Shown: positions 47,681-60,953, numbered from the stretch's first letter. The stretch: DNA of 64,000 nucleotides from Penicillium oxalicum (GCF_001723175.1 NC_064656.1:2356001-2420000); one strand, 5' to 3'. The notes: generated by a model from the letters alone, not told the origin. Program-made: numbers and translations.

Positions 47681-49977
47681 ATTTGATTTGCTCGAAGTAA
47701 AAAACAGTCATGTTTCAGCTTCCCTCAGGTTCGAGAAGGACAGTACAAAGTTCTGTAGAGTCTCGGTTTGGAGTACAGTGCACGCATAGTAGGGCGGTGG
47801 GTGCTGGGCGGCATCAGAAACTACGTATGTTGGTGGGGTCTCAAGACACATCTTTGTTCTTTCTCTTCTTTCTTTTCCTTCGAGACTTGACGAGACCTGG
47901 CGAGACCTGGCGATTTGTTGGTCCAGATCCAGCCCATTGTAGGGGAAAGACACATCTCACGTCTTACAGAGCAACGGGCTTGTCTTTCCATGTGACATCA
48001 ATATGGCAGTCGAGACACCAACCATTCCCGGGGACACAGTGGCAGCAGCAGTATAATGTCCGGTCGAGGGAAAAGTGCCCGGAACATGGTAACTCCATCG
48101 GGTTTCCAGGGTAGACCGTTTCCAGTGCGTATGAACAAATCCCTGACTTGCGCTCCGTGTCTGGAGGAAAAACGAGAAAAAAAAAAAGAAAAGAAAAGAT
48201 GGAAAGGTCACATCGTGGTCAGCTGGCGGATAAGGTCTGTCAATCCTACGGCACGAGCCCATCTTGTCCGCCGCAAATTAGGATGCGGTTATCCATTACA
48301 AGGTTCAAGGAGTACCGCACTGAGATAGACTCTCGGGTTCAGTTGATTGACTTTTGTCTCTGGTGTCAAATCTCTCCTATCCGAGTTCGCGAATTCAAAA
48401 GATGGTAGAATTGACAAGTCGGAAGAATCCCAGCTCAGTCTGTCCTGAATTAAACCCTCCGTCGTGGATTTGCAGAGTAGTGTATGACTGCCGTGCAACA
48501 GAAAGGGTCGTGCCGTTTGCGGGATGGCCCCGCCGGGTCAGGTTGGCGATAAGCACGAGATGAGTCGACCAAAGGTTTTCTCGTGAAATAGACATCCACG
48601 GTTGAGTCGATTGATTACGATTAGCCCAGGCGCCTGCAACTCTTTCCAGCCATGTTGAAAGGACTCGGCCTCTGCACTCTAATTCTTCTCGAGTCTCATC
48701 ACCCATCATCCACGGTCACGCAACGTGCATCTTCACCGGCCCCCCTCCTATCTGGATCCAATTCAAATCTTAAAAAAGGGAGGATCGGCAGATACGCACG
48801 CTGAAAGCCGGTACTCTCACTGGAAGCCCTCGCAGTAAAAGTACCCAGCGACTACACTGCCTCAAGACTGCAAATTAGCCGTGCGTGGTCCCTGAATCCG
48901 CCCCCCCCTTCGATCATCCACCCATGGCTCCATCGGCACCAATCGCCATACTGAGTGATTCTCCATCGCATCTCCACCACGAAGGTGGCTCCCAATCACA
49001 CCTCAGAGCTGGACCACTTGGCCCGATGGAATCCACCGGGAGAAAAAAGCGGCTGTCGAAATTGAGCCAGCTTGCTCGAACTATGCGCTGGGCTGGCTGA
49101 CGGTGGGAGTCAGTCGACGGTCAACAAGAGGGTGAATAGGTACGAGATTTTTGCGAGTCGGAGTCGACGACGGTATATCTTCCTCGTCCAGTCCAGACGT
49201 GTCGTAGCCTGTTGGCAAACTTGAAAAGCACGGGAGTATTATACAAGTCTTTCGGGCTGGAGTGAGTGCCGGACGAAATCTAGGAGTACACTGAGGGATA
49301 TCGTACAGAAGGACTCGGAAGAGTGGCAGTCCCTTCGTACGTCGTATCTCGTAGCACGCGATGGACATGTGCGACACGTTGACGCCTCCACCTGCAATGC
49401 TCCCGCTTACTTCCGCTCATCTCCCAGCGGACGCTCGACTGATGCTGACGGTGATCCTGGTCTCTTGGTATTCTGACCGCTGGGGGAACCACGGGAACGG
49501 AGTCGACGGAGTGGTCACACAAATTAAAAGCGCACTGCTAACTCGCGTTAAGCACTGGTACCTGACTGCTCAACGCACGTACCGGACCTGCGTAGTAGAT
49601 CGACCAACCCAGTCCAGACTCGAAACTTGTCACGTCTCCTCATCCCCAAAGTCCCAAATTGTATTTCCTTCCCTTTCGCACGATCCAATTTTTCTTTCCA
49701 TCTTCTGTGGTCTTGCGAAAAGAGGTGGCCACCACTCTGGCGATTGTCATCGCCTCTTTACTCCCCGGCCCTTCGACGATCACCTCCGCCGCGCGTGGGG
49801 TTTCCCGCTTTCCGTTTTGATCCTCACGTTGATTTTCTTTCTCGACTCGCACCTCCTTTCTCGACCTGGCAAACTTCCCTCCCTCCACGCCCTCCACGCC
49901 CACCCTTCTTCCCAATCGCAACCACCGAGGCCTCCTCTCCTGCACCGCACACCGCACATCACACACCATAGAATGCC

Positions 49978-51260
49978 ATGAGGTTATCACTCCGAGTTGC
50001 TTCGGTCGCGGCGCTGATCCTGGTGGCCTTTTTCTTCCTCGGCCGTCAATTGGGAGGTGTCCAAACTCCCAAGTCGTTCTGGCGTTTCGACACCACCTCC
50101 TATCGCGCCTCCCCACGCCCGCCACAATCAGACGTCTCGCGCCGCAAATGGGGTCTAGGCACGGACAAGTCGAATGTTCTCACATACCAAAACACCCCGA
50201 TCGACATTCCCAATGAAGGAATCATTGTGATTGGCAAGCGCCGCGAAGAAGATACCGCATGGGTATCCGCCGAATTGGCCGAGTAAGTCACCACTGCGAC
50301 AATGGGGCCAGGGTGACAGATCGCAGTCGCTTTTGGTCCCGGCTCATCACCCACCCTGTCCCCCTTTTTTTTCCCCCAAGGACCAGACGGGCGGTTGCAG
50401 CACACGATATGGAGATAAATGTTTGGAGTCGGGGGAGGGGAAGTGATCTCACAAGAAGCACTCCTCGTCCGATCATTCTCCCCTTCTTTTTTTTTCTACC
50501 CCGCCCCTTATCCTCAATCGAGACTTCCCGCTGACCTCTTGACCGCTCCGTCGTTTCAGTTGGCGCAACTTCATTTATACCGTTGACGATCCCAGCGCCA
50601 AGGTGCACACGCCCAAGAATAAGGGTCGCGAGGCCTTGCCGTATCTTCAATATATTGTCGACCACTATGACGATCTTCCCGCTGTAATTGCCTTCCTGCA
50701 CCCGCACCGCGACGGCTGGGCCGCCGGCTGGGATATTGAAACGCTGGACAACAACAACGTCGAATCCTTGCGCGCTTTGCGCCGCGACTATGTCCAGTCG
50801 GAGGGATTCGTGAACCTGCGTTGCCAGTTGACGCCAGGGTGCCCCGCGGAGATTCAACCATTCCGCAACCCTCCCAAGCCCGGCAACACGGGTGAAAAAC
50901 ACTATGCGAAAGCGTGGAAGGCCCTCTTTGGCAACGACGATGTTCCCAAGGAGGTCGGCGCGCCCTGCTGCTCGCAATTCGCCGTGTCACGGGATCAGGT
51001 GCTTCAGCGACCGTTTACCGACTACAAGCGCATGTACGACTGGGTCCTGAACAACGATCTGCCAGATGAGGTGACTTCCAACATCATGGAGTATTCGTGG
51101 CACATCATTTTCGGCAAGGAACCTAAATTGTAAGGCCAATTCAATCCCCCGACGGTGAACTTGGCATGCCCGGTTTATTGGAGACTGACTTGGAGACAGC
51201 TGCCCGGACACCTTCCAATGTTACGCGAACGTCTACGGCGAGGAAGTGATTGTCGAATAG
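49978..51260 (+). CDS. DUF3431-family membrane-anchored protein
   Basis: Exons 49978-50282, 50560-51129, 51200-51260 give 311 residues. A single hydrophobic segment near the N-terminus (VASVAALILVAFFFLG, about 7-23) acts as signal anchor, so the rest is probably lumenal or extracellular. The globular part matches the fungal DUF3431 family: GIIVIGKRREEDTAWV, YTVDDPSAKVHTPKNKGREA, YLQYIVDHYDDLPAVIAFLHPHRDGW, an RCQL-GCP cysteine pair, GAPCCSQFAVSRDQV, and EYSWHIIFGKEP-FCPD at the end. The family is often thought to be glycosyltransferase-like, but its activity is unknown to me. The start is the only ATG giving the hydrophobic anchor. Confidence 0.87.
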
Positions 51261-52324
51261 ACTCGTTTCATCGTTGATTCAGAAGAAGGGGGAAGTTCCT
51301 CCTCACTAACGCACACATACCCCTGGCTTGGTCCACTCCAACGCCCAGTTCTGCTTCGCTTGTCGACATAATTTTCACGTCTGTATTGCATAAAATCATT
51401 TTCATCCCACTTTTCTTGCTCGTCTCCGCTAGAGGCATTCCTCTTTTCTTCCTCGCCATCTTTTTTTTTTCTTGGCACCCTCTTTTTTCATCTTTTCCTT
51501 GCGCCTGATGCCAGCTATGGCTTTGCTCTTCCCATGCGTCGGGATCTCTTGCTCGAGAATTGACGGTCAAGGCAGCGGTGATGTGCTTCCATGAGACGGA
51601 TCCCCTGCGCTTGACGACTTCCCCGCTCTGTTGATTATATTCCCTTGGGCGCAATGTACATGATACTTCTTTTTTTGGGTGCGGTGATGACTGATTTTGA
51701 CCGTGTCCTTGACACGGGCACGCTTCTCTGCTCCCGAGGCTTCGAGTCTGGACTTGGTATTTCGCCGAATGCATACTGTCCATGCCACTCCCGGTCACTT
51801 GAGAATACGCAAGGTCTGCTTCCGCCGTGACTGGAGACTCTGCAGCTTTTTATTTCTCTTTTCATTTTTTTGGTATTCCGGATTGGGAGAGAAGAGTCCC
51901 CTGGAAGCCGTTTGTTTTGCTTGGCGGATAGGTGATGGTCTTGTGTGAAGAGTTATCCGTTATTGTTTTTCCAAGTACAAGGTCATGTACATGAATAGAA
52001 TTATTTCCACGTCTTTCTTCCAAGTTCCTCTGCCCACGCAGTGCACTGAGTACCGGGGCCCTTTTTTACCTCCTGGCAGGCAAGTGTCGTATGGATGGGG
52101 TTTGATCCCAAGCTGCTCGTCGTCGAGTGGAGACAGCCATGCATTGAGATATTGATCGGATATTGAAGGATCCTGCCCTCGCCCGTAACATCTGCCTCGT
52201 CGAGTGTCGTCAATCCATCGAGCTCCAGAGTCGATGCAAGAAGGAGGGCTCCTTGAAACTGGACGCGAGTGAATGATGCCGTCCAATGCACACGCAGAGC
52301 TGAGCTCAGCTCAACACGCACCAT
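51261..52324. other. Convergent 3' regions, no gene
   Basis: T/C-rich DNA with overlapping low-complexity frames on both strands. Nothing recognisable. Confidence 0.55.
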
Positions 52325-53544
52325 TCATCCTCCTCCTCTTGTTACATCGCTCTCCCCATTCTCCTCCGCCTTGTCATGGATAAACTCCTCCGATTCCTCA
52401 GGAATCTTCACCATCTCCCGCCTCGTCTCATCCCACCGCCAAACAGGCCCCACTCCAACATTATACCGATAATAATTATTCGTTCCCGCCGGGATCATCG
52501 CCCTGCGAAACGTAATATTAATCCGTCCTCGCACCGCATCTCCCGCCTTCCCCTTCCGCTTCGGGATACTATGTAACCACTGAGACTGCGTAGCTCCCCG
52601 CATGACCACCATGTCTCCCGACGCAAGAGGCATCTTGACGGGCTGGGTCTGCAACGCAGGGCCTCCCGTTGTGGTCGTGGTCGGAGCCGGTTTATGTTTC
52701 ATGAGAAATTCACGTTCTCCGCCCAGACTGAGCGATGCGATATCCGGTTGTGCGCCGAGGAATCGTTCGTCGTCCGAGTGGTAGGAGATACTGTCATTGC
52801 CGTCGGCGTAGTAATTGACGAGGCAGAAGTTGTAGCGTGCGCCGGTGACGCGTTCAACGCTGGTTTGGAGGTGGGCAAGACAGGTTGGGATAGGGCGCGG
52901 GTGTATTGGTATTTGGAGGCGCGGATGGGGGTTTGGGATGTCTTTTCGACGGGGATGAGTGATGCGAAGGGGGAGGGTGAGGATGAGGGTTGTGTTCCAG
53001 ATTCTGGTGTTGATTTGGATCCTGAGGGTGCGGATTGAGATCTCTGGGGATCATGGATGAAGATTGAAGTATCGTCGATTCCGAAAACGGTCGTATACCG
53101 AGGGGTGTTGATTTCGGTCTCGACGGCCCCGCGCTTGATGGAGTATTGGACGCGGTAGAAGGGCAATTCGCGACGGAGGAATTTGAAGAGCTCGTTGGCG
53201 GTGGGTCGGGCTATGTATGGCTGGAAGTAGAGCAGGTCGAGGTCCGGTTGGTTGGTGATGGCGCGAGCCTCTTTGGCGGGGGTGCCGTGAGTCAAGGCCA
53301 CGGCGATGTGCGAGGGGAGTTGCGGGATGGGAATTGGGTAGCTTGGGTGGGAGTCCGGTGGGCCGAGATTGGTGTCGATGTCGGTGTCGGCATCGTGGCT
53401 ATTGTCATGATGATGGTCGTTCTCGCATTTGGTTTCAAGCGGGTGTGTGAGAGTGTGGTCGGTGATGTCGTTGGGTTTGACGCGCTTGACGGGCGTGACG
53501 TTGACTTTGGGCTTGAAGAAGGATTCTAGGGTTCGTTTGGACAT
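52325..53544 (-). pseudogene. AlkB-like Fe(II)/2-oxoglutarate dioxygenase (ALKBH2/3 type) with a one-base frameshift
   Basis: AlkB enzymes remove methyl groups from 1-methyladenine and 3-methylcytosine. From ATG 53544 the frame gives MSKRTLESFF (a PIP-box-like start, possible PCNA contact), then LLYFQPYI, LPFYRVQY and TPRYTTVFGID, typical of the substrate-binding half. Read as printed it stops at 52699 after 281 residues. The catalytic half lies in the next frame: PRPIPTCL, then NFCLVNYYADG, YHSDDERFLG (iron ligands His and Asp, His codon 52778-52780), QWLHSIPKR (third ligand) and GRINITFRR (2-oxoglutarate Arg), to a stop at 52325. The shift lies near 52899-52901, where a CCC run encodes YTPRPIP only if one C is added. 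No intron fits. Either a recent pseudogene or a homopolymer sequencing error. Confidence 0.85.
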
Positions 53545-56500
53545 TGCATCGAGGAGAGTGAGAAGATTGACGAATGGAGGTAGGTAATTGTCGAATTAAA
53601 GTTGGAAGTATTGCGTCCGTTTTTCTCGGATCTGTAAAGTTGTAAAAAGCTTAGTCCTTGAGCTTGTCTGACTCTGCACAGATCGTAGAGTCCAGCAGAT
53701 CAGGCCATGCACACGCGCTGCCTGCAACCGAACGAGACCTTGAGAGACTCATGCTCGATGATGTCATTTCCATTCGAAGCTAAGCTTCCCCTGCAATCAC
53801 GTGGCTCTGATCTGCCTGTGATTCTCAATGGCGGTGTGATCCATCATGTCCACCGTCCATCTTGTGTCGAACAGAGGAGTCGCAGCCAGTCTCTGACAAG
53901 GTGACCGGTAGCAGTCCCAATAGTTCATGTGTTTCAACTTTTCCCTTGCATTAATTGTCACTGGCATTCATCTGGAACAATCATTTGATGGATGACACAC
54001 GAATCTTTCCTGTGTTTCTTGCAGCTTTTCAGCATCCTTGTTGCCCGGCTATAATAAGAATCTCGGATCCAGTGGCTTCATTACACGGTGTTTTGAATCA
54101 GTCTTTGAGCTTCTAGAAGGATTTGCTACCAGACCCCTCTCCCTATGAGGCGTCTCGTTCCACTCTGGTTTCAGTCCTCACACTGGAGAGGCTGCGATTT
54201 CGTGGGATGGTCAAAGGCTATTTTCCCCGGTCCGGCCAGACAGGGGATCATCGCAATTTCGGTCTACGGCACCTCTCTCGCAAGTCGATTAAGTTTTTTT
54301 TATGTACTATATCTCGCGTTACCTGGCAAATCCTGAAGGAATATGGATCTCGAGATAAACCAGCCCTTGGTTTTTTTTGTTTACTCTTTTCTATTTTCCA
54401 ACTTTCAAACCTAGCCCGTGCTGCCCCTCCCCTTCCTTCGGACAATTTCTGTTCGATTCAACCCGGTCAGCCGATCTTGTTTTTCCATGTCTGTGCTGAA
54501 ACTAGTCGACCACCTTCGAGTCATGCCATGGCATCTACACCATACGCACGACGGGTTTATCTCGGCTCGAAGCTCCGCCAACGCAAGATGCCCCCCGCTC
54601 AACAGTCCAGGCCCGAGAGTGGGAGAAAAAAGAAGGACACCAAAAAAATAAAAATAAAAAAAAACTAAAAAGAAGTTCTTTCAGGATCCCGCTGCCATCT
54701 AATCTAATCTGCAGGTTCTCAACGAGATGCGAGATGGCCGTTTGAAAAATACCCCCCGGCTTGCTCCGGCAGGGTGGAGCCTGTGGAGGGGGAGGGGGCA
54801 GGCATGACTATCTGGTAGGTAGTTGGAGATTCGTCACCATGGAGTTTTTGTCTACAGTATCAGTGTACGACGATACCAGGCGGACAAGTTCCGTAAAAAT
54901 TGGATTGATGTTCATTTGGACTCGAAAAGCGAACAAAACAAGCTCTTGATCAATGTGGCGCTTTTATTTTTTTGTTGAAACTGGCTGGACCTATCGCCTT
55001 GTGGGCGAATGTGGACCTATTGTTGTACTACTGTATGCAGCTTGAGGGGTCGGACTGTCCTGCCGAGTTATCGTTGGAGGATTTATTGACCCGCTCATGC
55101 TGAATGTCAGCCTAATTGAGACCAGTGGGCTTTTCGGGGGGGGGGGGGGATGTCAAGTACTACAGATGCCTTGGTTGAGAGCGTGGAAATGGCATGATGG
55201 TCGTTGCTCGGTTCGGGGTTGTTTTTTCTTGTTCTGATGAATCTCAACGACTGGGTTGGGCAGTAGTGTGGGTTTTACTCCCTGATTGTGAGATGGACTC
55301 TCATCTGCCAAGTCCATCGACCAACAGTCAGTAGAGTTAGGGGCTTTGCTTGGGATAAACACATGTGGTGCAGAATGAAACCTCTCCCTTCGGCAGAGTT
55401 GTGAGCTGCCCACGTCTCTTGTATAGGTAGCTAGGCGACGGCAGTTTTCCAAAGTACATGGAGTTGTGTCCAGAGGAATTTTTCGTAAGTGAAAATCAAC
55501 TTTCATCAACAAGATATCATTGGTATATAACATAAATACTGGATTAAGTGTCCCCGTAGATGATGATGATCCCGAAGACAGTCTATTCGGCCCGTTTCCC
55601 TGCAGAATCCCATCTCGACTCATCCCCGCGCGCTTTCGCCAACAAGGTCACTACCTATACTTTTATGATGTCCCCCTCCCCCCTGTCACCGTCTATCTTC
55701 ACGAGTCACGGCATGAGAAGACACCGTATGATATGTCACCACCCCCCACCGTGTCTCCAAAGCCATCTGCGAGATACCCAAACAACAACGAAGCTCAACC
55801 TATGTACTCCCTCTACTCCTCTACTACACGATCTGAATATTTCATGATCTGTAGTAATCTGTAGAGTTTTACAACCTGGAAAATAACTCCTGCCGCCGTG
55901 AGCCGAGACTCGAGCTGTCTTGACCCGAGGACATGTATCAATTCTTGTCTCCGCTACGTGTATGAATTTTCCGCGCGAGTCATCGCCAGATCCCTTGTCG
56001 CGGGACCTTTTCTGCATGATTCCATGAGGAACTATTGACGACGGTGGCTATCTGATTATCTTCGATCCGGTGATTGATTTGCGTGCCTCGTAATGAACAA
56101 AGGGAGGGGTTGGGGGAGTGGCCATGTCGACTAAATGCTGCGTCTGATGCAATCCATCTTGCCAATCATGCTAATCGGGCCGATTCGGTCTTTCGCTCAG
56201 TGTCCGTCTTTTAGCTTCTTGGGAACCATTCAGAGTGGCCTTGGAGAGGCAGGGCTCACCCCTCGAGCATGGGCAGGCGGAGAATCTGTTTCATCATCGG
56301 GAACGAGGGCGGTGGGGTGGCCGTGGTGATCGTCACAGGATGGACAATCATTAGTTCATGCTGGTTGTGATGATTGGCCGATGAAATTGATCAAGAATGG
56401 ATTAGATGTCTGGAGTTCTTCAGATAAGATCGAGAGACCTCATCACAATGGCCATGGATGAGCTTTTTTTTACCACGGAAATCGTCCGATGTACTATGAT

Positions 56501-58736
56501 GGATAATTCTTAACCCCGTAGATAACCTCTGCTTAGCATTTCACCCAATCTCGCAATTGAACAAAAGCCTGTTGAGAACGCAAGGTTGACAGCAGCCCCC
56601 TGTCTCTCTCGCTGCCATATACTGTTCGTCCAGAAAGCGCAGTACTCCATCGGGGGCCCCCGAGCCGGTGATGTCAGACCCACTCGACGACGCAGAGAAA
56701 CGGTCCTGGAAGGATCCATCATGGATGGGGCCTCACGGGGGGCTTCATGACGGGCCTTTTGGTTTGTGACCCTCTGTGCAGACTGAGGATGCGGATAAAT
56801 TCCCACATGTCTTGTCGTGGATTTAGGTTTACCAGCATCTTATCACTCTTAGTAGTGTCGATTTGTCGAGTGGCCGGGAAGCATCCTTTCACCACCTGAA
56901 GTGCGACTCGACCAGACCGTCTCCACTCGCAAACGCTAAAGCCTGGCCGAAAGCAAACCCCACTCACCATCTAGGGCGCTTATCTGGAATGATCCTCTAT
57001 CATACATCGCCTGGTGAGACTCGTCGTCAAGCAGAGATCTCAAAGGATCCTTCTCAGCCTTGACCAAGGACGTCTCGCAGCTTGACACATTCTTGTTCTG
57101 CGGGTGGTATGGAGGGGAAAAATTCCCGAAGATAGTCGGTCCAAGGCAAAATTTCCCATTATAACACTGGTTGGATGATGATGATGATAAAATTTTTTGG
57201 GGTGGCTGCCATGCCTCTACTACTATTGCTCTTACTGTGGTATGGGCCCTCTCGGGAGGATGTCTTGGTTAAGCCTGAAAAGGTACTGAACCAATGTTCT
57301 TGTATTTTGCCACGGCCGATGACACACTTGCCTCACATCATCACGCTTCTTTCATTCTTTTTTTTGGGGAGGGGGGATTGTGTCTGGTTACAAAGTTTGA
57401 GAATTGCCACAGCTTCAATGGACAGATTTACCCGTGTGTCGATAGTAGTAGTCGTACTGGAAGTACGTAGCTCCAGAGGCTCTATAGTCGGAACCGACGA
57501 TATCGTCTGTCGGAGAGCCGAGTCGGCTCCCGTGAATGCGACAGTCGCCTTTTCTGGGGGTGCTTCGGCGAGCGGGTGAGACAAGTCACGCTAACCCCTA
57601 AGCTTTGGACGAAGCCATCGTTCATGAAGACACCAAGTGAATCTTAAGTCAATTGATCTACATATGAGAGACATTAATGAGCAGTCTCTGGTCAAAGAGA
57701 AATGACCACCAAAATAAAACGTCAATTCGAAGGTTCCCTGTGGTCAGACCCGCCCTCCCGGATGGGGCTCCAAAGCCACGGAGGGCGTGGAGTGGAGGAG
57801 GAAAAACGGCTGGGGAAGAAACGTGAAAATGAAATCAAAATCTCAAGAATCTAAAGTTGGTGTCCGTCAAGGTCAGAGTCAGGGTCATGATCATGATCAC
57901 AATCAAATCATGACCCCATGATGACTGACGCGCAGTCGTTCAGAATGAGATACATCGAGTGTCGTGAGCATATTTCTCACCTTCCCCGTTCCACGCTCCA
58001 GCCGACTGGTCATTCAGTCAGTCGTAACCCGTCCACTTGTGCACCCGTTTTTCTTGGATGTGCTGATCATTTTCCCTGCCTCTCTCCGTCGTTCCAGACG
58101 CCCAGGAGTCGGTCCAGCATCGACATCCACGTCGGAAACGAGGAACCCTGGACCTTTGCTTCAACTTGGGGCTTGATCTCCGTCCTGCAGGTCTCTCTCT
58201 CTCTCTGTGCGTCCGCGTGAGTCCCCTCGGTCTGGTCTGGCCCTTGCGACGTTCTGGATCATTCATTCCGGCTCCCCTGCGCCCATCCACTTGCCTCACT
58301 TTCCTCTGAATGGGTTCCATCCGAACTTGTTCAGCCCCATCCAGACCCGCCCAGACCCACCCAGTCACGACGTACGTCATCGGGGATCCTGTCACGCCCG
58401 TGGACATCCCCCCGTCCACCAAACCCTTTACGAAACACGAACAGCGCACCTTCTTTTCGCACAACCTCCCACGACGGGCGATCATCCAATCGAGTGGATC
58501 CCAAACGTCGACCACCCTCCTCCAAAGACCTTTTTGAACCGCGTCCTGCGCTCTTCGGCGACAATTCTGCAATTCCTTCAATTCCGACATATCGCCCATC
58601 TTTGTCAGGCGGTCTTCCTCCTTTTCTTCTTCTCCGCCAGTGTGGGCATTCGCTCTCTCTATCCTCTCTCCTCTTTTCTCCCTCCTCTCTCCTATCTCTG
58701 ATCCATGCTGGTACACTCGACTGAACCTCAAAATCC
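53545..58736. other. Long intergenic stretch, no supported gene
   Basis: 5.2 kb. A 181-codon frame at 54123-54668 starts at TTG and ends in a Lys-rich low-complexity run. A 243-codon minus frame at 58018-58749 is antisense to a T/C-rich leader. Simple sequence includes G14 at 55136-55149 and GATGATGATGATGATAA near 57175. The final 550 bp are CT-rich and likely form the leader of the small gene at 58737. Confidence 0.5.
55136..55149 (+). repeat. G14 homopolymer
   Basis: Fourteen consecutive G in intergenic DNA. Confidence 0.9.
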
Positions 58737-59237
58737 ATGTCTTCATCATGCCAGTTGTCTAGCTCCAAGCTGGGGCACTCCTCGGCAACGGAAGAGAGAG
58801 AGAGGCACGTCGATTGTGTAGGATATGCCTCGAATCAACTCTCCTCCACGTCGCTCTCCACGTCAAAAGGGACTCTTCAGGTGACTTCCAACCTCGGTAT
58901 GATTCTCCATACTCCGTCCCCTGGTCTTTTCTGTATCGAGGAACTCTAGAGAAACTATCGAAAAAAGACACATGGCACACACCTACAGAAGCATAGGCCC
59001 TAACTTGGATGACTAGTGAAAATTATTCACGAAGATGAAGAGCTACACCCTCCACCATTGGGAGCCAACGTGCTTGCGACCAGCATCACCGCCCAATTGA
59101 TCGATTGTTCTCAATGCAGTGACATGATCGCGGACTTGACCGAAGACATTCAGCTTCGGGACCAGGCCATTCGAGATCTTCGTGCGGAGATTGTGAATCT
59201 GAAAGAGACCATGAAGACCCTCCAATTTGGTCAGTGA
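58737..59237 (+). CDS. Possible small coiled-coil protein
   Basis: Exon 58737-58896 joins 59017-59237 through a GTATGA donor and CTAG acceptor, with a CTAAC branch site about 15 nt before the acceptor, giving 126 residues. The first exon is Ser/Thr-rich and low complexity. The second looks coding: LIDCSQCSDMIADLTEDI followed by a heptad-like helix (LRDQAIRDLRAEIVNLKE) consistent with a short coiled coil, plus a CSQC pair. It follows a strongly CT-rich leader. The second exon alone has no ATG, which supports the splice. A GTCAGT after TTTG at 59230 could be a further donor, so the C-terminus may differ. No family recognised. Confidence 0.45.
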
Positions 59238-60883
59238 TCCCTGTTTCTCGCCTCCAGTCTCCCGCACAGTTCTGTGTCTCTATTCATCTATTTTCCCGGA
59301 TGAGGATTCAAAGCTCATGCTTGCGATAGAGCTTTCTGAATATCGACCCGTCGACATGTCTCCTACTCGTTAGCCAGGAGAATTGACACGGTCGGCTTGG
59401 GCTGAGGCCGGGGCCGGGGTCGGGGCTACAGCCATGGTCATGGTGATGGCGATGACCATGGCACATTCCTTGCAAAGACGCTGCAAGGATTCATCCTTGC
59501 GGCAGCGGATGCCTCCAGCCTGCCAGGTCTATTATCCGGTGTCCCAGGGGCGCCCGCAGGACGGGTAGAGTCCACCTCGGAAATGACCTGTGGGATCGGG
59601 AGGAGACATACTCCGGGCCACGACCGAACAACTACCCAGGCCCCTTTCAAACTTTCAGCTCCAGCCACACCCTGCAGGCTAGCCTAGCCGCCTTGGTTCC
59701 CCTGACCAAGGAAGCAGGAAGGCATGGAACCAAGCAATAATGACGCCACGCATGACAAACCAGTTTGACTATTTTGTGATTCAAAAACCTTCACAGTGCG
59801 AGCAGCAAGGCAACGACCAAAGCACCAGCCAAAGCACCCATCATTTTGATTGACCGCCACGATCAAAGTGGTGCTTGCTGGTGCTGGTGCTGCTGGTGCT
59901 GGGAATCAAAAATGAAAACCACCCGAGACTACTCCCGTCTCAACGAATATCGACTTTGTACACCATTTAATCAGCATTTACATAGGAAGGAACCACGGCA
60001 CTTTGGTGACACGTGCAACTGGATGAATTACCATGAATTAATATCGCCAAGACTTTGTTCAACTTTTCTGGTCACATTCGACCATCAGGTACTTGCCATC
60101 CATACCCCATGAGAATCAATGGGATAAAGACATCGACCATGAGAGTTGGCTAGTTTCTTATTAAAAAAAGCCTTGCACCCTTGAGTAGAATGTTAAGGCA
60201 GACTGAGCGTGGGCTCGGTTTCAATTTCTCGGGATTCCAGGCACACCGTAACCACCACACGAACGGGGCGTTTCATTCATGACAGCGCCTTGTACCAGTT
60301 CATTTGAAACTATCCCTGTGGTCCTCCAGAGTGCGGACGGTGTCCTGTTCCGTCTCTTTTTTTTCGAATCAATCAAAAGTCCTACCCTCAGGGCCATCCT
60401 CGATCGAAGATAGAGTTTATCAATCCCGCACTAGAGATACCTCGAAGAATGACCAGATCGATGTTAAATTTGAGTGCTGAGGCGTCACAAGAATATTCCC
60501 GAACCCACCTGCATTGTGGGATACTAGTAGAAGTGCCAGCCCATCCAGTTTCGTTGTCTATCTTCGGCGTGAATCCCCGCATCGTATATTTCCCCCTCAG
60601 TCTATACTTTCCACGGTAATTAGTATCTACAGCATAGCCATAGTATGTACTCTACTACTGTAGTACACCCTGACTCAGTTCTCCTCTCTCTTACCTCTAT
60701 ACAGTTTGAATCTATCTGCAGCCCAGACATGCAGAATGCAGGACCTCAACTACTGCTAGTCTTACCAACCACCCATGGTACATGCCAGTATAGTACCATG
60801 CTTACTCAAACCTCAAAGACATGGACCTAATTTGCTCGCGGCCCCCTCTCCCTCCACCTCCCTCGAAACTTAAAGCACAAGCG
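59238..60883. other. Intergenic, no supported gene
   Basis: Contains GGCCGGGGCCGGGGTCGGGG at 59407-59426 followed by ATGGTCATGGTGATGG-like repeats, and GGTGCTTGCTGGTGCTGGTGCTGCTGGTGCTG near 59869-59900. No coding frame is supported. Confidence 0.5.

Positions 60884-60952
<69 letters not shown>
60884..60952 (+). repeat. C69 homopolymer
   Basis: An unbroken run of 69 C, flanked by CT-rich DNA on the left and GCCATTTCTGG on the right. It lies about 550 bp beyond the acid phosphatase stop codon, downstream of that gene. Its exact length should be treated as uncertain, because long homopolymers are prone to copying and assembly error. Confidence 0.9.

Positions 60953-60953
<1 letters not shown>

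Larger units (their letters stand above)
45297..49977. other. Long intergenic stretch with simple repeats, no supported gene
   Basis: 4.7 kb without a convincing gene. Contains (TC)n at 45380-45404, (AT)n at 47204-47225 and G12 at 47669-47680. The last 350 bp are C/T-rich and likely form the leader of the DUF3431 gene. Confidence 0.5.

Noticed and set aside
52860..52960. An intron rescuing the AlkB-type gene
   Set aside because: The two frames meet within conserved sequence only a few bases apart, leaving no room for an intron.
54123..54668. 181-codon plus-strand frame
   Set aside because: Begins at TTG, ends in a Lys-rich low-complexity run, no family resemblance.
58018..58749. 243-codon minus-strand frame
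   Set aside because: Antisense to the CT-rich leader of the small coiled-coil gene; Arg/Glu/Gly composition reflects that bias.
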